Source of the DNA: an uncultured Prevotellaceae bacterium
GTDB lineage: Bacteria > Bacteroidota > Bacteroidia > Bacteroidales > Muribaculaceae
Direction: 5' to 3'
DNA: 64,000 nt
NCBI GenBank assembly: GCA_900316835.1
Contig: ONEL01000013.1
Coordinates: 38,448-102,447 of the forward strand
In this document: in pieces, positions 25,323 through 32,989 of the stretch
Position numbering within the stretch: position 1 is the first letter of the stretch
How the letters are laid out: each line of letters starts with the position of its first letter
Made by a program: the position numbers and the translations under genes
Notes under the pieces: model-generated
Seen by the model: only the letters and a program-made list of their open reading frames with translations
What the model was told of the DNA's origin: nothing
Database searches by the model: none

Positions 25323-27167
25323 TCAATTCTTTTTTACTGCTTTATCGTAGTCCCACTTGTCGTACACAATGCGTGGCACGGGCTTGTAGCGCTCACTGGT
25401 AATGTCGCGCTCGGGAAGGTAATAGGGGGTGTTAATGCCCGCCAGGCGCAGCAATGTGTTGCCCACGTCGTGGAGCATGCCCGGGCGTGTGGTGGCTTTG
25501 CGCAGGTCGTTCACAAGTTGTGGGTGCAACTTGATGAAGGTGTCGCTACACCACACCATGAATGGCACGTCGTTGTCGCTGTGCAGGATGCGTGGGTCGG
25601 GAGAATTAACATTTCCGCGCCCTATGTGGTCTCGCCAGTCGTAGGCCTCATCGCCGTGGTCGGAGAAATATACCACCACCGTGTTTTTGTGTCGCCACAT
25701 GTCGAAGATGGTTTTCATCACGTGGTCGTTATAGAGCGTGGCGTTGTCATATTGTGCTATGTATTTTCGTTTCTCTCTAGTCAAGAAAGGAAGATTTTGT
25801 TTCACCGAATCGGCATTAAACCGGTCAAAACCTTTGTTGCGTGGAAATCTGCCCGAAGGGTGCACATGCTGTCCCATGAGGTGGAAAATGTAGAGGTTGT
25901 ATTTCCCGGGCTCCACGCGCGACTTGTTGCGAAAGTTCTCCAGTAGCTTGGCATCGAATGTCATGCCCCCGTTAGTGCTCTCGTTGTAGCTCATGTTGGC
26001 AATCAGTGGGTTGTAGATGTAGGAGTTGACGGTTATGGTAAACATCTCGGTCTTGGCATAGTTGCGCTGATTGTCCCAAAAGTACACCTTGTAGCCTGCG
26101 TGGCGGAACACCGTGGGGAACATGGGTTTCTCATACCACATTTCGCCTCCACTCTTGTCGTTGAGTGAGAACACATTCTTCTGCACCTGCGAGGTGGCAT
26201 TGTAGGGAGAAATGATGTTGGTAAAAGCGATGAGGTTGCCCTTGTCGCGCTCTGCTAGCATGTGTGGAGTGGTGTTGTGTGAGTAGCCATATAGTGCGCA
26301 GTGGCTCTTGATGTAGCTCTCGCCCATGACAAAGACGACGTTGAGCGAGTCGGGCTCAGTAATTGTGATGGGGGTGTGTCGCACTTGTTGAGTCACGGCT
26401 ACGGCTTGCCGTACATCGGCTTCGGCAACTGCGAGGTAGCACAGCGAGTAGTAACAGGTGCTAAGGTGATCAAGAGCATCAACACCAAAATTCTGTACCC
26501 ACTGGTTGAGCTGCTTAGAGTGCTGGCAACGTGCTAGTGTGACGTAGCAGGGTGTGAGCGCTAAGCCCCACAGCACCAGTGGTAACACTACGATGGTGAG
26601 CAGGCGACGCATGAACTTGCGGTTTGCCAGCCATGTGAGCCACTGGCGCTTCCACTCGGCCACTGCAATAGCCACAATGACGAGAACCATTATAGCATAG
26701 GTCCACCAGCTAGCGGAGCTAAGAAAATAAGAAGTGACAAATTCCTCGGCCTCCTTGCCGTTAGTCTCGGCAAGCAACACCATCACTCGTGGTCCCAAGT
26801 TCATGTCGAAGTTGAGATGAATGAAGACGTAAACAGCCTGAAGTGTGAGTAGCAGTGCGTAGATTAGGCTCTTGATAGAGACTCTAAGCCAGCGTGGGCG
26901 AGAGATGTGGAGTAGGGTGGTGATAAGGTAGCTCACAGCAGTGCCCAGTGCCAGGCAACGCAAGGCGTGCCCCACTTGGTTGTCGTCGATAAATGGACAC
27001 CCTGCCAAGTAACCTAGTGTGACGCTACAGTTGATGAGCCACACCGCCAGGAAAAAATTAAATTCCTGTAGTACTGGCTTCATCAACCACCGTGTAGATT
27101 TCAAAAATATTTGACTGAGCTTTCTGGCCATTATCTCTTGATAGCGAAGTTTTTTAGCCTTGCTCAC
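25323..27167 (-). CDS. Sulfatase-fold phosphoethanolamine transferase-like membrane protein
   Basis: 614 residues. Five membrane helices (residues ~35-220) are followed by a periplasmic alkaline-phosphatase/sulfatase domain. VVFVMGESYIKSHCALYGY marks the first metal-binding strand (Glu in GES), the probable nucleophile is Thr325 in SPYNATSQVQ, and VVYFSDHGDEAYD supplies the Asp/His metal pair. This is the EptA/CptA architecture; such enzymes add phosphoethanolamine to lipid A or other glycolipids and can lower sensitivity to cationic peptides. The start is GTG at 27167, in a GTGA overlap with the murF-alr stop, so translation is probably coupled. Lipid target unknown. Confidence 0.87.
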   Translation of the reverse strand: MSKAKKLRYQEIMARKLSQIFLKSTRWLMKPVLQEFNFFLAVWLINCSVTLGYLAGCPFIDDNQVGHALRCLALGTAVSYLITTLLHISRPRWLRVSIKSLIYALLLTLQAVYVFIHLNFDMNLGPRVMVLLAETNGKEAEEFVTSYFLSSASWWTYAIMVLVIVAIAVAEWKRQWLTWLANRKFMRRLLTIVVLPLVLWGLALTPCYVTLARCQHSKQLNQWVQNFGVDALDHLSTCYYSLCYLAVAEADVRQAVAVTQQVRHTPITITEPDSLNVVFVMGESYIKSHCALYGYSHNTTPHMLAERDKGNLIAFTNIISPYNATSQVQKNVFSLNDKSGGEMWYEKPMFPTVFRHAGYKVYFWDNQRNYAKTEMFTITVNSYIYNPLIANMSYNESTNGGMTFDAKLLENFRNKSRVEPGKYNLYIFHLMGQHVHPSGRFPRNKGFDRFNADSVKQNLPFLTREKRKYIAQYDNATLYNDHVMKTIFDMWRHKNTVVVYFSDHGDEAYDWRDHIGRGNVNSPDPRILHSDNDVPFMVWCSDTFIKLHPQLVNDLRKATTRPGMLHDVGNTLLRLAGINTPYYLPERDITSERYKPVPRIVYDKWDYDKAVKKN

Positions 27168-29647
27168 TCGCGGAAGTAGACGCGTTTCACGCGTGAGGAG
27201 ATGCTGGTGAGAATCTCATAGGGGATGGTGCCGCGTGCATCGCTCAGTTGCTCAATGGGAACGTGGCGACCAAATATTTCAATCTTGTCGCCCACTTGGC
27301 ACTGCGCATCGGTCACGTCAATCATGCAGGCATCCATGCAAATGTTGCCCACGGTGGGGCATAGTGTGCCATTAACCCACACTTTAATTGATCCGTTACC
27401 AAAGTGGCGGTCCATGCCATCGGCATAGCCTATGCTCACTGTGGCGATGCGAGAGTCGCGCTCCAGTACTCCCTTGCGGCCATAGCCCACTGTTGTTCCT
27501 GCTTCCCACTGCTTGATACTTATCACCACGGCACGCACCTCGGCTACAGTTTGCAGGGCATCCTCGCTACCGTCGAAGGTAGTCTTTATGCCATAGAGTC
27601 CCACCCCAATGCGCACCATGTCCATTTGGTACTCGGGGAAGCGTACTATGCCAGTGGTGTTGAGGATGTGCTTGATGATGTGATGAGAAAAGTTTGCCTG
27701 AAGTTGTGTGGCGCAGTCCTCAAAGTATTCCACTTGTTCGTGAGTGAAGCTATCTTGAGAGGGGTCGTCGGCAACACACAGGTGTGAGAATACGCTCATG
27801 GGGATGATAACATCTTGATTGAGGAGCAGTTCTACGAGAGCTGGGATTTCCTCGAGTGTAAATCCCAAGCGATGCATTCCGCTGTCAATCTTGATGTGGA
27901 CGGGAAAATTCTTGGCACCATATTTGTGACCTTCCTTGATGAGCTGTCGAGCCTCTTCCATGCTGTATACCTCGGGTTCAAGGTGGCGGTCAAACATTGC
28001 CTTATAGTTCACCGTCGAGGGGTTTAGCACAATAATGGGCAGGGTGATGCCGGCTTTGCGCAACTCCACACCCTCATCTTGCACAGCCACAGCCAGATAG
28101 GTGGCTCCGCAGTCTTGCAAAGTTTTTGCTATTTCATAGGAGCCAGTGCCGTAGCCCGAAGCCTTGACCATAGCCACTGTGCGAGTAGAGTAGTTTAGTC
28201 GCGACTTGAAGAACTTGAAATTGGCGGCTAGAGCATTGAGATCGATTTCCTCAACCGTCTGGTGGCGACGCACTTCCAGCATTTCAATTATTTGATGGAA
28301 ATCAAATGCCGACGCACCTTTCACTAGCACTGTTTCGTTGTCGAAATCGCCTTGCGACATGTTGTCAAGGAACTGGCTTGTAGACTCAAAAAACAGGTTG
28401 CCGCGTGAATTGAAATACTTGCTGTAGCGACACATCTCGGGGCCAATGCCAATGAGGCGACCTATTCCCTTGTTCTTGAGTAACTCGCTGGCACGAATGT
28501 ATAACTCGTCGTCGCTGAAGGTCTCAGGCATGAGGTCGCTGAGGATGACGGTAGTGTGCTGCTGGGGGTTACAACGGCGCAGCATGAAGTCGAGTGCCGG
28601 AGATAGCGAGTTGTAGTCGCTGGTGTAGCCGTCGGCAACAATCGTACACTCATTAACACCCTCAATAACACTAATGCGAGTGCCCACGGGAGTGAGCAGC
28701 TTCACGCGCTCGGCAATGGTGTGGTGGTTAATGCCCAGGTAGAGCAGCACTGCCACGCACGTGGTCACATTTTCCAAGTCGCGCTCGCTGGTGAATGGCA
28801 CGTCAAGCACCAGGTTAGTGCCAGCATGAGTGCATTCCATTCGTGTCCAGTTATCACGTTTAATAATTTTATTGACAACGAGTTCCTTGCTCTGGTCGTG
28901 ACGCGACCATGCGATCTCTTGTGCCACGTAGAGTATAGGCTCAATAGCTTGCGACACTAGCTGATCGTCGGCACAGTATACTATGCACTCGCAACTGTTG
29001 AGTATCTTGGCTTTCTCCTCCACCTTTTCTTCCATCGAGGCAAAGCCATCGTTGTGCTCGCTCCCAATGTTGGTGATGACACCCACTGTGGGTCTAATCA
29101 TAGCTTGCAGGCGTGCCATCTCGCCAGTGGTGGAAATGCCAGCTTCGATTATTGCCAAGCTAGCATTATCGTCAATGTCCCACAGCGACAGTGGTACTCC
29201 TATTTGCGAGTTATAGCTGCGGGGAGAGCGCACTATGTTGTAATCCTCCTTCAAGAGTTGATAGAGCCACTCCTTGACCGTGGTTTTGCCTCGGCTGCCG
29301 GTGATGCCTATTATGGGAATGTTGAAGCGACGGCGATGATAAGTGGCGATGGCCTGCATGGCATCGAGCGAATTATCCACACGCAGGAAATTAGCTTCGC
29401 GCATGGCATTGATATCAACATTTCCGCTATATTCTATCACAAAATTTCTCACCCCCTTGTTGTAAAGGTGCTTTACATAGCGGTGACCATCGTCGTTGCT
29501 TGTCGCTATGGCAAAGAATAGCGTCTCGGCAGGGTAGGTCAGTGAACGGGAGTCGGTGAGTAAAAGGCTCACTTCGGCATCCTTGTCACGTAGTTCACTC
29601 GTCTCAATCCCAAGGATTTGGGCTATTTCTTGAATGGAGTATTTCAT
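27164..29647 (-). CDS. Bifunctional MurF - alanine racemase fusion
   Basis: 827 residues. Residues ~1-450 are a MurF ligase (UDP-MurNAc-tripeptide plus D-Ala-D-Ala) with the ATP-binding loop GITGSRGKTT (Lys121). Residues ~460-827 are a PLP-dependent alanine racemase with the cofactor lysine Lys495 in MVKASGYGTG, ATVSIGYADGMDRHFGN and NICMDACMIDV. The fusion links synthesis of D-Ala with its use in the last cytoplasmic peptidoglycan-peptide step and is known in Bacteroidota. The P-loop reads SRGKTT rather than the common T/SxGKTT with Asn, a small deviation. The upstream region, starting 3 bp before the ATG, is a tandem repeat array. The gene overlaps the PEtN-transferase-like gene by 4 bp. 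Confidence 0.95.
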   Translation of the reverse strand: MKYSIQEIAQILGIETSELRDKDAEVSLLLTDSRSLTYPAETLFFAIATSNDDGHRYVKHLYNKGVRNFVIEYSGNVDINAMREANFLRVDNSLDAMQAIATYHRRRFNIPIIGITGSRGKTTVKEWLYQLLKEDYNIVRSPRSYNSQIGVPLSLWDIDDNASLAIIEAGISTTGEMARLQAMIRPTVGVITNIGSEHNDGFASMEEKVEEKAKILNSCECIVYCADDQLVSQAIEPILYVAQEIAWSRHDQSKELVVNKIIKRDNWTRMECTHAGTNLVLDVPFTSERDLENVTTCVAVLLYLGINHHTIAERVKLLTPVGTRISVIEGVNECTIVADGYTSDYNSLSPALDFMLRRCNPQQHTTVILSDLMPETFSDDELYIRASELLKNKGIGRLIGIGPEMCRYSKYFNSRGNLFFESTSQFLDNMSQGDFDNETVLVKGASAFDFHQIIEMLEVRRHQTVEEIDLNALAANFKFFKSRLNYSTRTVAMVKASGYGTGSYEIAKTLQDCGATYLAVAVQDEGVELRKAGITLPIIVLNPSTVNYKAMFDRHLEPEVYSMEEARQLIKEGHKYGAKNFPVHIKIDSGMHRLGFTLEEIPALVELLLNQDVIIPMSVFSHLCVADDPSQDSFTHEQVEYFEDCATQLQANFSHHIIKHILNTTGIVRFPEYQMDMVRIGVGLYGIKTTFDGSEDALQTVAEVRAVVISIKQWEAGTTVGYGRKGVLERDSRIATVSIGYADGMDRHFGNGSIKVWVNGTLCPTVGNICMDACMIDVTDAQCQVGDKIEIFGRHVPIEQLSDARGTIPYEILTSISSRVKRVYFRE

Positions 29648-29650
29648 ATA

Positions 29651-29822
29651 GTTGTGAGTTATCAGTTGTCAGTTATCAGTTGTGAGTTATCAGTTGTGAG
29701 TTATCAGTTGTGAGTTGTGAGTTATCAGTTGTGAGTTATCAGTTCGTTGTCAGTTGATTGTACATTGTGCATTATGCATTATGCATTATTAATTGTGCAT
29801 TATGAATTGTGCATTATGCATT
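29651..29822. repeat. Two adjacent tandem-repeat arrays before murF-alr
   Basis: 29651-29745 is a degenerate array of about seven units built on a 14-mer (GTTGTGAGTTATCA); 29763-29822 is an array built on GCATTATG and AATTGT words. The first begins 3 bp from the murF-alr start codon; the second runs into the last two sense codons of the GSCFA gene. The units are not separated by unique spacers, so this is not CRISPR. Confidence 0.85.
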
Positions 29823-30764
29823 AATATAAGGGTATTCTTTCTTGAGGTTAGCTATCACCGCTTCAGTGTCGGCATTAAAGCGTTGCACCACCTCAGGGTT
29901 ACTAGTCATGGGGCGATGCTTTAGGCGTTTGTTCACTCGCTCGCAGCGGGCAATGGCTTGAGTGGAATGGTCGTCGAAATAGGTGGCCTGGAATACCTGC
30001 CAAATGTACTCGATTGCCACGTCGCTGGGGTGAACCATGTCGGCAGTGTAGAAACGATAGTCGCGCAAGTCGTCAAGAACAATTTCATAGGCAGGAAAAT
30101 AGCTCACCCATTCCTTGTTGCTACGCACTACATTGTTTATTGCCACTCGTAGCACAGCCTTACTCAGCGAGTTCATCTCCAGGCCGTCGGCAATGTGGCG
30201 AATGGGGCTCACGGTAAAGATTATCTTCAGCTCGGGGTTGAACTCATGCAGGCGTTCAACCATGGCATTGAGAGCGCCGGTAATGTCGTCAACGCTAGCT
30301 AGCCTGCGAGTGAACTCATGTTGAGGGACCTTGTGGCAGTTGCACACCACCTCGCCAGTGTCGCGACGACGATACACCACAGCAGTGCCTAGCGTCACCA
30401 CGAGCGACTTGCATTGTGCCAGGTGGTCGTGGGCATTGCTTATACTACTGTTCATGCGATTTAAGGCTGCATCTTTGCTCGTCATTGAGAACTTGGAGTG
30501 GAAGTCAAAGGAGTTCCACACGCCATTTGACAGGAATAGCTCAGCACCGGCAATAGCCTCATTATCAATTATCTTATTGATGCATGTGGCAATGCTCAGC
30601 GGGTTGAAGATGGTGCCAAACGGGTTTACCACTACCTGCATCATGGCATCGCGCAGCTTAGCCCCAATGTTGTCGCTAAAGCACGACCCAATGAGCATCA
30701 TCTTGTGGCTATGGCGCATGAAGTGTTCACCATCCCGAGTCCTTATCGTTGTCCTGAAGTCCAT
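29814..30764 (-). CDS. GSCFA-domain protein
   Basis: 316 residues from the ATG at 30764. In-frame codons further upstream overlap the promoter, so they are not used. The name-giving motif is GSCF at residues 26-29 (LIGSCFSDNIG), and the C-terminal DMVHPSDVAIEYIW supplies Asp and His, consistent with an SGNH-hydrolase-like fold. GSCFA proteins are widespread in Bacteroidota and of unknown substrate; a cytosolic or cell-surface esterase is possible, and no signal peptide is seen with this start. The last codons coincide with the edge of a tandem repeat array. The gene is followed on the same strand by murF-alr. Confidence 0.88.
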   Translation of the reverse strand: MDFRTTIRTRDGEHFMRHSHKMMLIGSCFSDNIGAKLRDAMMQVVVNPFGTIFNPLSIATCINKIIDNEAIAGAELFLSNGVWNSFDFHSKFSMTSKDAALNRMNSSISNAHDHLAQCKSLVVTLGTAVVYRRRDTGEVVCNCHKVPQHEFTRRLASVDDITGALNAMVERLHEFNPELKIIFTVSPIRHIADGLEMNSLSKAVLRVAINNVVRSNKEWVSYFPAYEIVLDDLRDYRFYTADMVHPSDVAIEYIWQVFQATYFDDHSTQAIARCERVNKRLKHRPMTSNPEVVQRFNADTEAVIANLKKEYPYINA

Positions 30765-30784
30765 ATAGAAAACTATTTGAACTG

Positions 30785-30815
30785 CAAAAATAGTGCAAAC
30801 CGAAAGAAATACAAA
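30785..30815 (-). promoter_or_regulatory. Promoter of the GSCFA gene
   Basis: On the minus strand, TTTG at 30815-30812 and TATTTTTG at 30792-30785 are 19 bp apart. The leader would be only about 10-15 nt, which fixes the ATG at 30764. Confidence 0.7.
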
Positions 30816-30849
30816 ATGAAAAAGCCTTTTTTCAAACAATTACTAACAG

Positions 30850-30908
30850 AAATGCGATTAAAGCGAGTCAAAGCTGAGCCCCAGCTCAATGCGTTGCGAG
30901 AGTTTTTT
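30850..30908. repeat. Third copy of the trmD-region hairpin repeat, inverted
   Basis: Reverse complement of copy 1 at 24355-24424: AAATGCGATTAA, CAAAGCTGAGCCCCAGCTCA, GCGTTGCGAG. It keeps the same GAGC/GCTC stem as copy 1 and ends in a T-run, so it could also act as a weak terminator. Confidence 0.7.
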
Positions 30909-31229
30909 TAAGACAATTACGGACTAATGATTTGTCGTGCATTAGAGGGGATTTATTAAGGAAAATTGCTAATGGTGAGTTTTCAGTTTTCTGTTGTAAA
31001 TATTAGTGTCAATTAGTGGTTCTCCCTTTGTGCCATGCTGCGCATGGAAATTAAAGAGGCTACGCTCTAAAATTCCACTATATATCAGATTAATCAGAAA
31101 AATCCGTAGTTCTTTACTACAGATTAATCTGATTAATCTGATTGTTAATAAACTGATATACAGGCTGATTAAAATTGCTGGTGTTTGTCTGAGCAAAAAT
31201 CAAGCCCGATCTAGGTAGAACTTGCTTTT
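30909..31229. other. Repeat-bearing spacer without genes
   Basis: It contains double-hairpin repeat copy B (31032-31074) and several inverted copies of TTAATCAG/CTGATTAA words at 31086-31170. No supported reading frame was found. Confidence 0.6.
31032..31074. repeat. Double-hairpin palindromic repeat, copy B
   Basis: Near-identical to copy A at 14698-14740: CCATGC/GCATGG, then an AGAG/CTCT stem, and the TAAAATT end. Confidence 0.7.
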
Positions 31230-32750
31230 TTAATTAATTTCGGGAGTAGAGACAACTACCAACGCCGAACTATTGCTGTAGATGGATGGGATATCAAACG
31301 AAATTCCCACCGAGGCATTGTTCACGAGTGGCGTGTAGGTGGTGCCTCCGTTTATGACCTGATTGCGCAGGTATTTGTAAGACTGCGTGTAGCCTGTGCT
31401 AACGGTCGAGGACTTGCCTCCAATGCCCAGAATGTAGCCGCCATTGGTAAAGAAACCAAGCTCTCCATTGAAGGCGCGAGCATCGTCGTTGCTTGCGGCA
31501 ACGCAAACTGTACCTCCAGTGATTGTGATAGAGCCATCGGCTTTTACACCGCCTGCCTTGGTGTCGAGGGTGGAAGAGTACTCATACACATCGCCCGTGG
31601 TGATAGCCGTGAATGTACCACCGCCAATCTTCACGCTGCCGTCGGTATTCAGTCCCTTGCCACCAGCGCCAGTGCTGGTGAGATAGACAGTGCCACTGGT
31701 CATCACGAAGGTGCTATCGCACTTGATGGCTGCACAGCTACTGAGGTCGGCCTTAGTAGCGTCATACACAGCGTTACCACTAGTGGTTGCGGTGATTGAG
31801 CCACCAGCTATAGTCATTATCGATTCACACTTGATAGCTTTCACGGCATCTCCTGAGGTGGTGATGCTGATGGTGCCGTCGTTGAGGATAAATTCCCCGT
31901 TGTTGCTGTCGGTTGCATCCTTGGTCATTCCCACGTCGATGCCATCGCCACCAGTGGTGTTGATGGTAATAGTGCCACCATCCATCATGAAATACTGGTT
32001 GATGTGCATGCCGTCGCTCGCCGAGTTGGCTACATTGATTGTGCCACTTGTCATGCGAGTATACTCGTCGCTAAAGTAGGCATGCTTGCTGTTGCCTGTG
32101 ATATTGAGGGTGCCTTCGCCAGCTATCACTACATGGCCGTTGATGAAGCAACAAGCACGTTGCGCTCCGCCAGTGGCGTCGGTGAGGGTGTTGGTGCCGT
32201 TAAGCGTGAGGTCGATGCGCTTGCCGTTGTCGATGTTGATGGCAGCGCTATCGGGGTTGTGGATGACGAGGTCGGTGAGGTTTACGTAGCACTTGTAGTC
32301 TCCGTCCATGTAGAAAGAGCCGTTGCTTGTGCTGCCGCTCAGGTTAAAAAATATAGAATCTTGCAACGCGGCATCGGCAACGATGTTCACATGAGCACCA
32401 TTAATGGCTGTTGTTATATAACCACTAATGTTTTTAGCCACGGTGACGGTTGCGCTCTCGCCGTCGTAGGCAATGTTGATGTTGTAGTCTTCAATATCCT
32501 CATCTTGGCTACTGCCATAGAGGATGATGTTATAGACTGCTGTCACGTCGCTACCGGTGATGTCGCTATCACCGTTCTGGTCGCCATTTACAATAGCGCT
32601 GGCATCGTTATAGAGAATGTAGTTGTAGAGTGCGGTAACATCACTGCCGGTGCACTCGCCATCACCATTCACATCGCCTGCCACGGTGGTGGCGCTGGCG
32701 CTTAGTGCGGTGAGCGCTAATATTAACGATAATAATAGATGTTTCTTCAT
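31230..32750 (-). CDS. Secreted carbohydrate-binding-domain (Cthe_2159-like) protein with N-terminal dockerin-like module
   Basis: 506 residues. The signal peptide ends at about ALSASA. Directly after it (residues 25-80) stands a type I dockerin-like pair of calcium loops: DVNGDGECTGSD and DQNGDSDITGSD, each followed by a VTALYNYIL/VTAVYNIIL helix. From about residue 90 to the end the protein is a right-handed beta-helix-like repeat (FINGHVVIAGEGTLNITG, MTSGTINVANSASDGMHINQ, DGSITITGGTV) matching the carbohydrate-binding-domain family of Cthe_2159, which binds acidic polysaccharides. An N-terminal dockerin position is unusual. The gene is divergent from the GH10-like gene at 32990, which carries an almost identical module at its C-terminus. 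Confidence 0.82.
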   Translation of the reverse strand: MKKHLLLSLILALTALSASATTVAGDVNGDGECTGSDVTALYNYILYNDASAIVNGDQNGDSDITGSDVTAVYNIILYGSSQDEDIEDYNINIAYDGESATVTVAKNISGYITTAINGAHVNIVADAALQDSIFFNLSGSTSNGSFYMDGDYKCYVNLTDLVIHNPDSAAINIDNGKRIDLTLNGTNTLTDATGGAQRACCFINGHVVIAGEGTLNITGNSKHAYFSDEYTRMTSGTINVANSASDGMHINQYFMMDGGTITINTTGGDGIDVGMTKDATDSNNGEFILNDGTISITTSGDAVKAIKCESIMTIAGGSITATTSGNAVYDATKADLSSCAAIKCDSTFVMTSGTVYLTSTGAGGKGLNTDGSVKIGGGTFTAITTGDVYEYSSTLDTKAGGVKADGSITITGGTVCVAASNDDARAFNGELGFFTNGGYILGIGGKSSTVSTGYTQSYKYLRNQVINGGTTYTPLVNNASVGISFDIPSIYSNSSALVVVSTPEIN

Positions 32751-32779
32751 GTTTTATAATTTTAAACTGATTTTGACCG

Positions 32780-32810
32780 CAAATATAGTGAATTGCAACT
32801 TAATATTCAA
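32780..32810 (-). promoter_or_regulatory. Promoter of the beta-helix/dockerin gene
   Basis: On the minus strand, TTG at 32810-32808 and TATATTTG at 32787-32780, 20 bp apart. Confidence 0.65.
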
Positions 32811-32941
32811 GCAGATTGAAAAAAAGGATTAATTATCAATAATAGAATTTCAATGAACACTGCAATTTAATCGGTGATTGACAAATGTTCTATTTTTGTA
32901 TTTTTTAATATTTAGATACACAAATTTCCAATTATCTATTT

Positions 32942-32949
32942 TATCTTTG
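32942..32949 (+). promoter_or_regulatory. -7 box of the GH10-like gene
   Basis: TATCTTTG, 40 bp before the ATG. It is divergent from the promoter at 32780-32810; no clear -33 element. Confidence 0.55.
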
Positions 32950-32989
32950 TGGGCAGAAATAATAATAACCAATTAAATGTCAAGCAAAG

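Noticed and set aside
29651..29822. Possible CRISPR array
   Set aside because: The units are contiguous and short, with no unique spacers of constant length and no cas genes.
30705..30911. Short plus-strand frame running through the hairpin repeat
   Set aside because: It crosses the minus-strand GSCFA promoter and consists mostly of repeat sequence; no evidence of coding.
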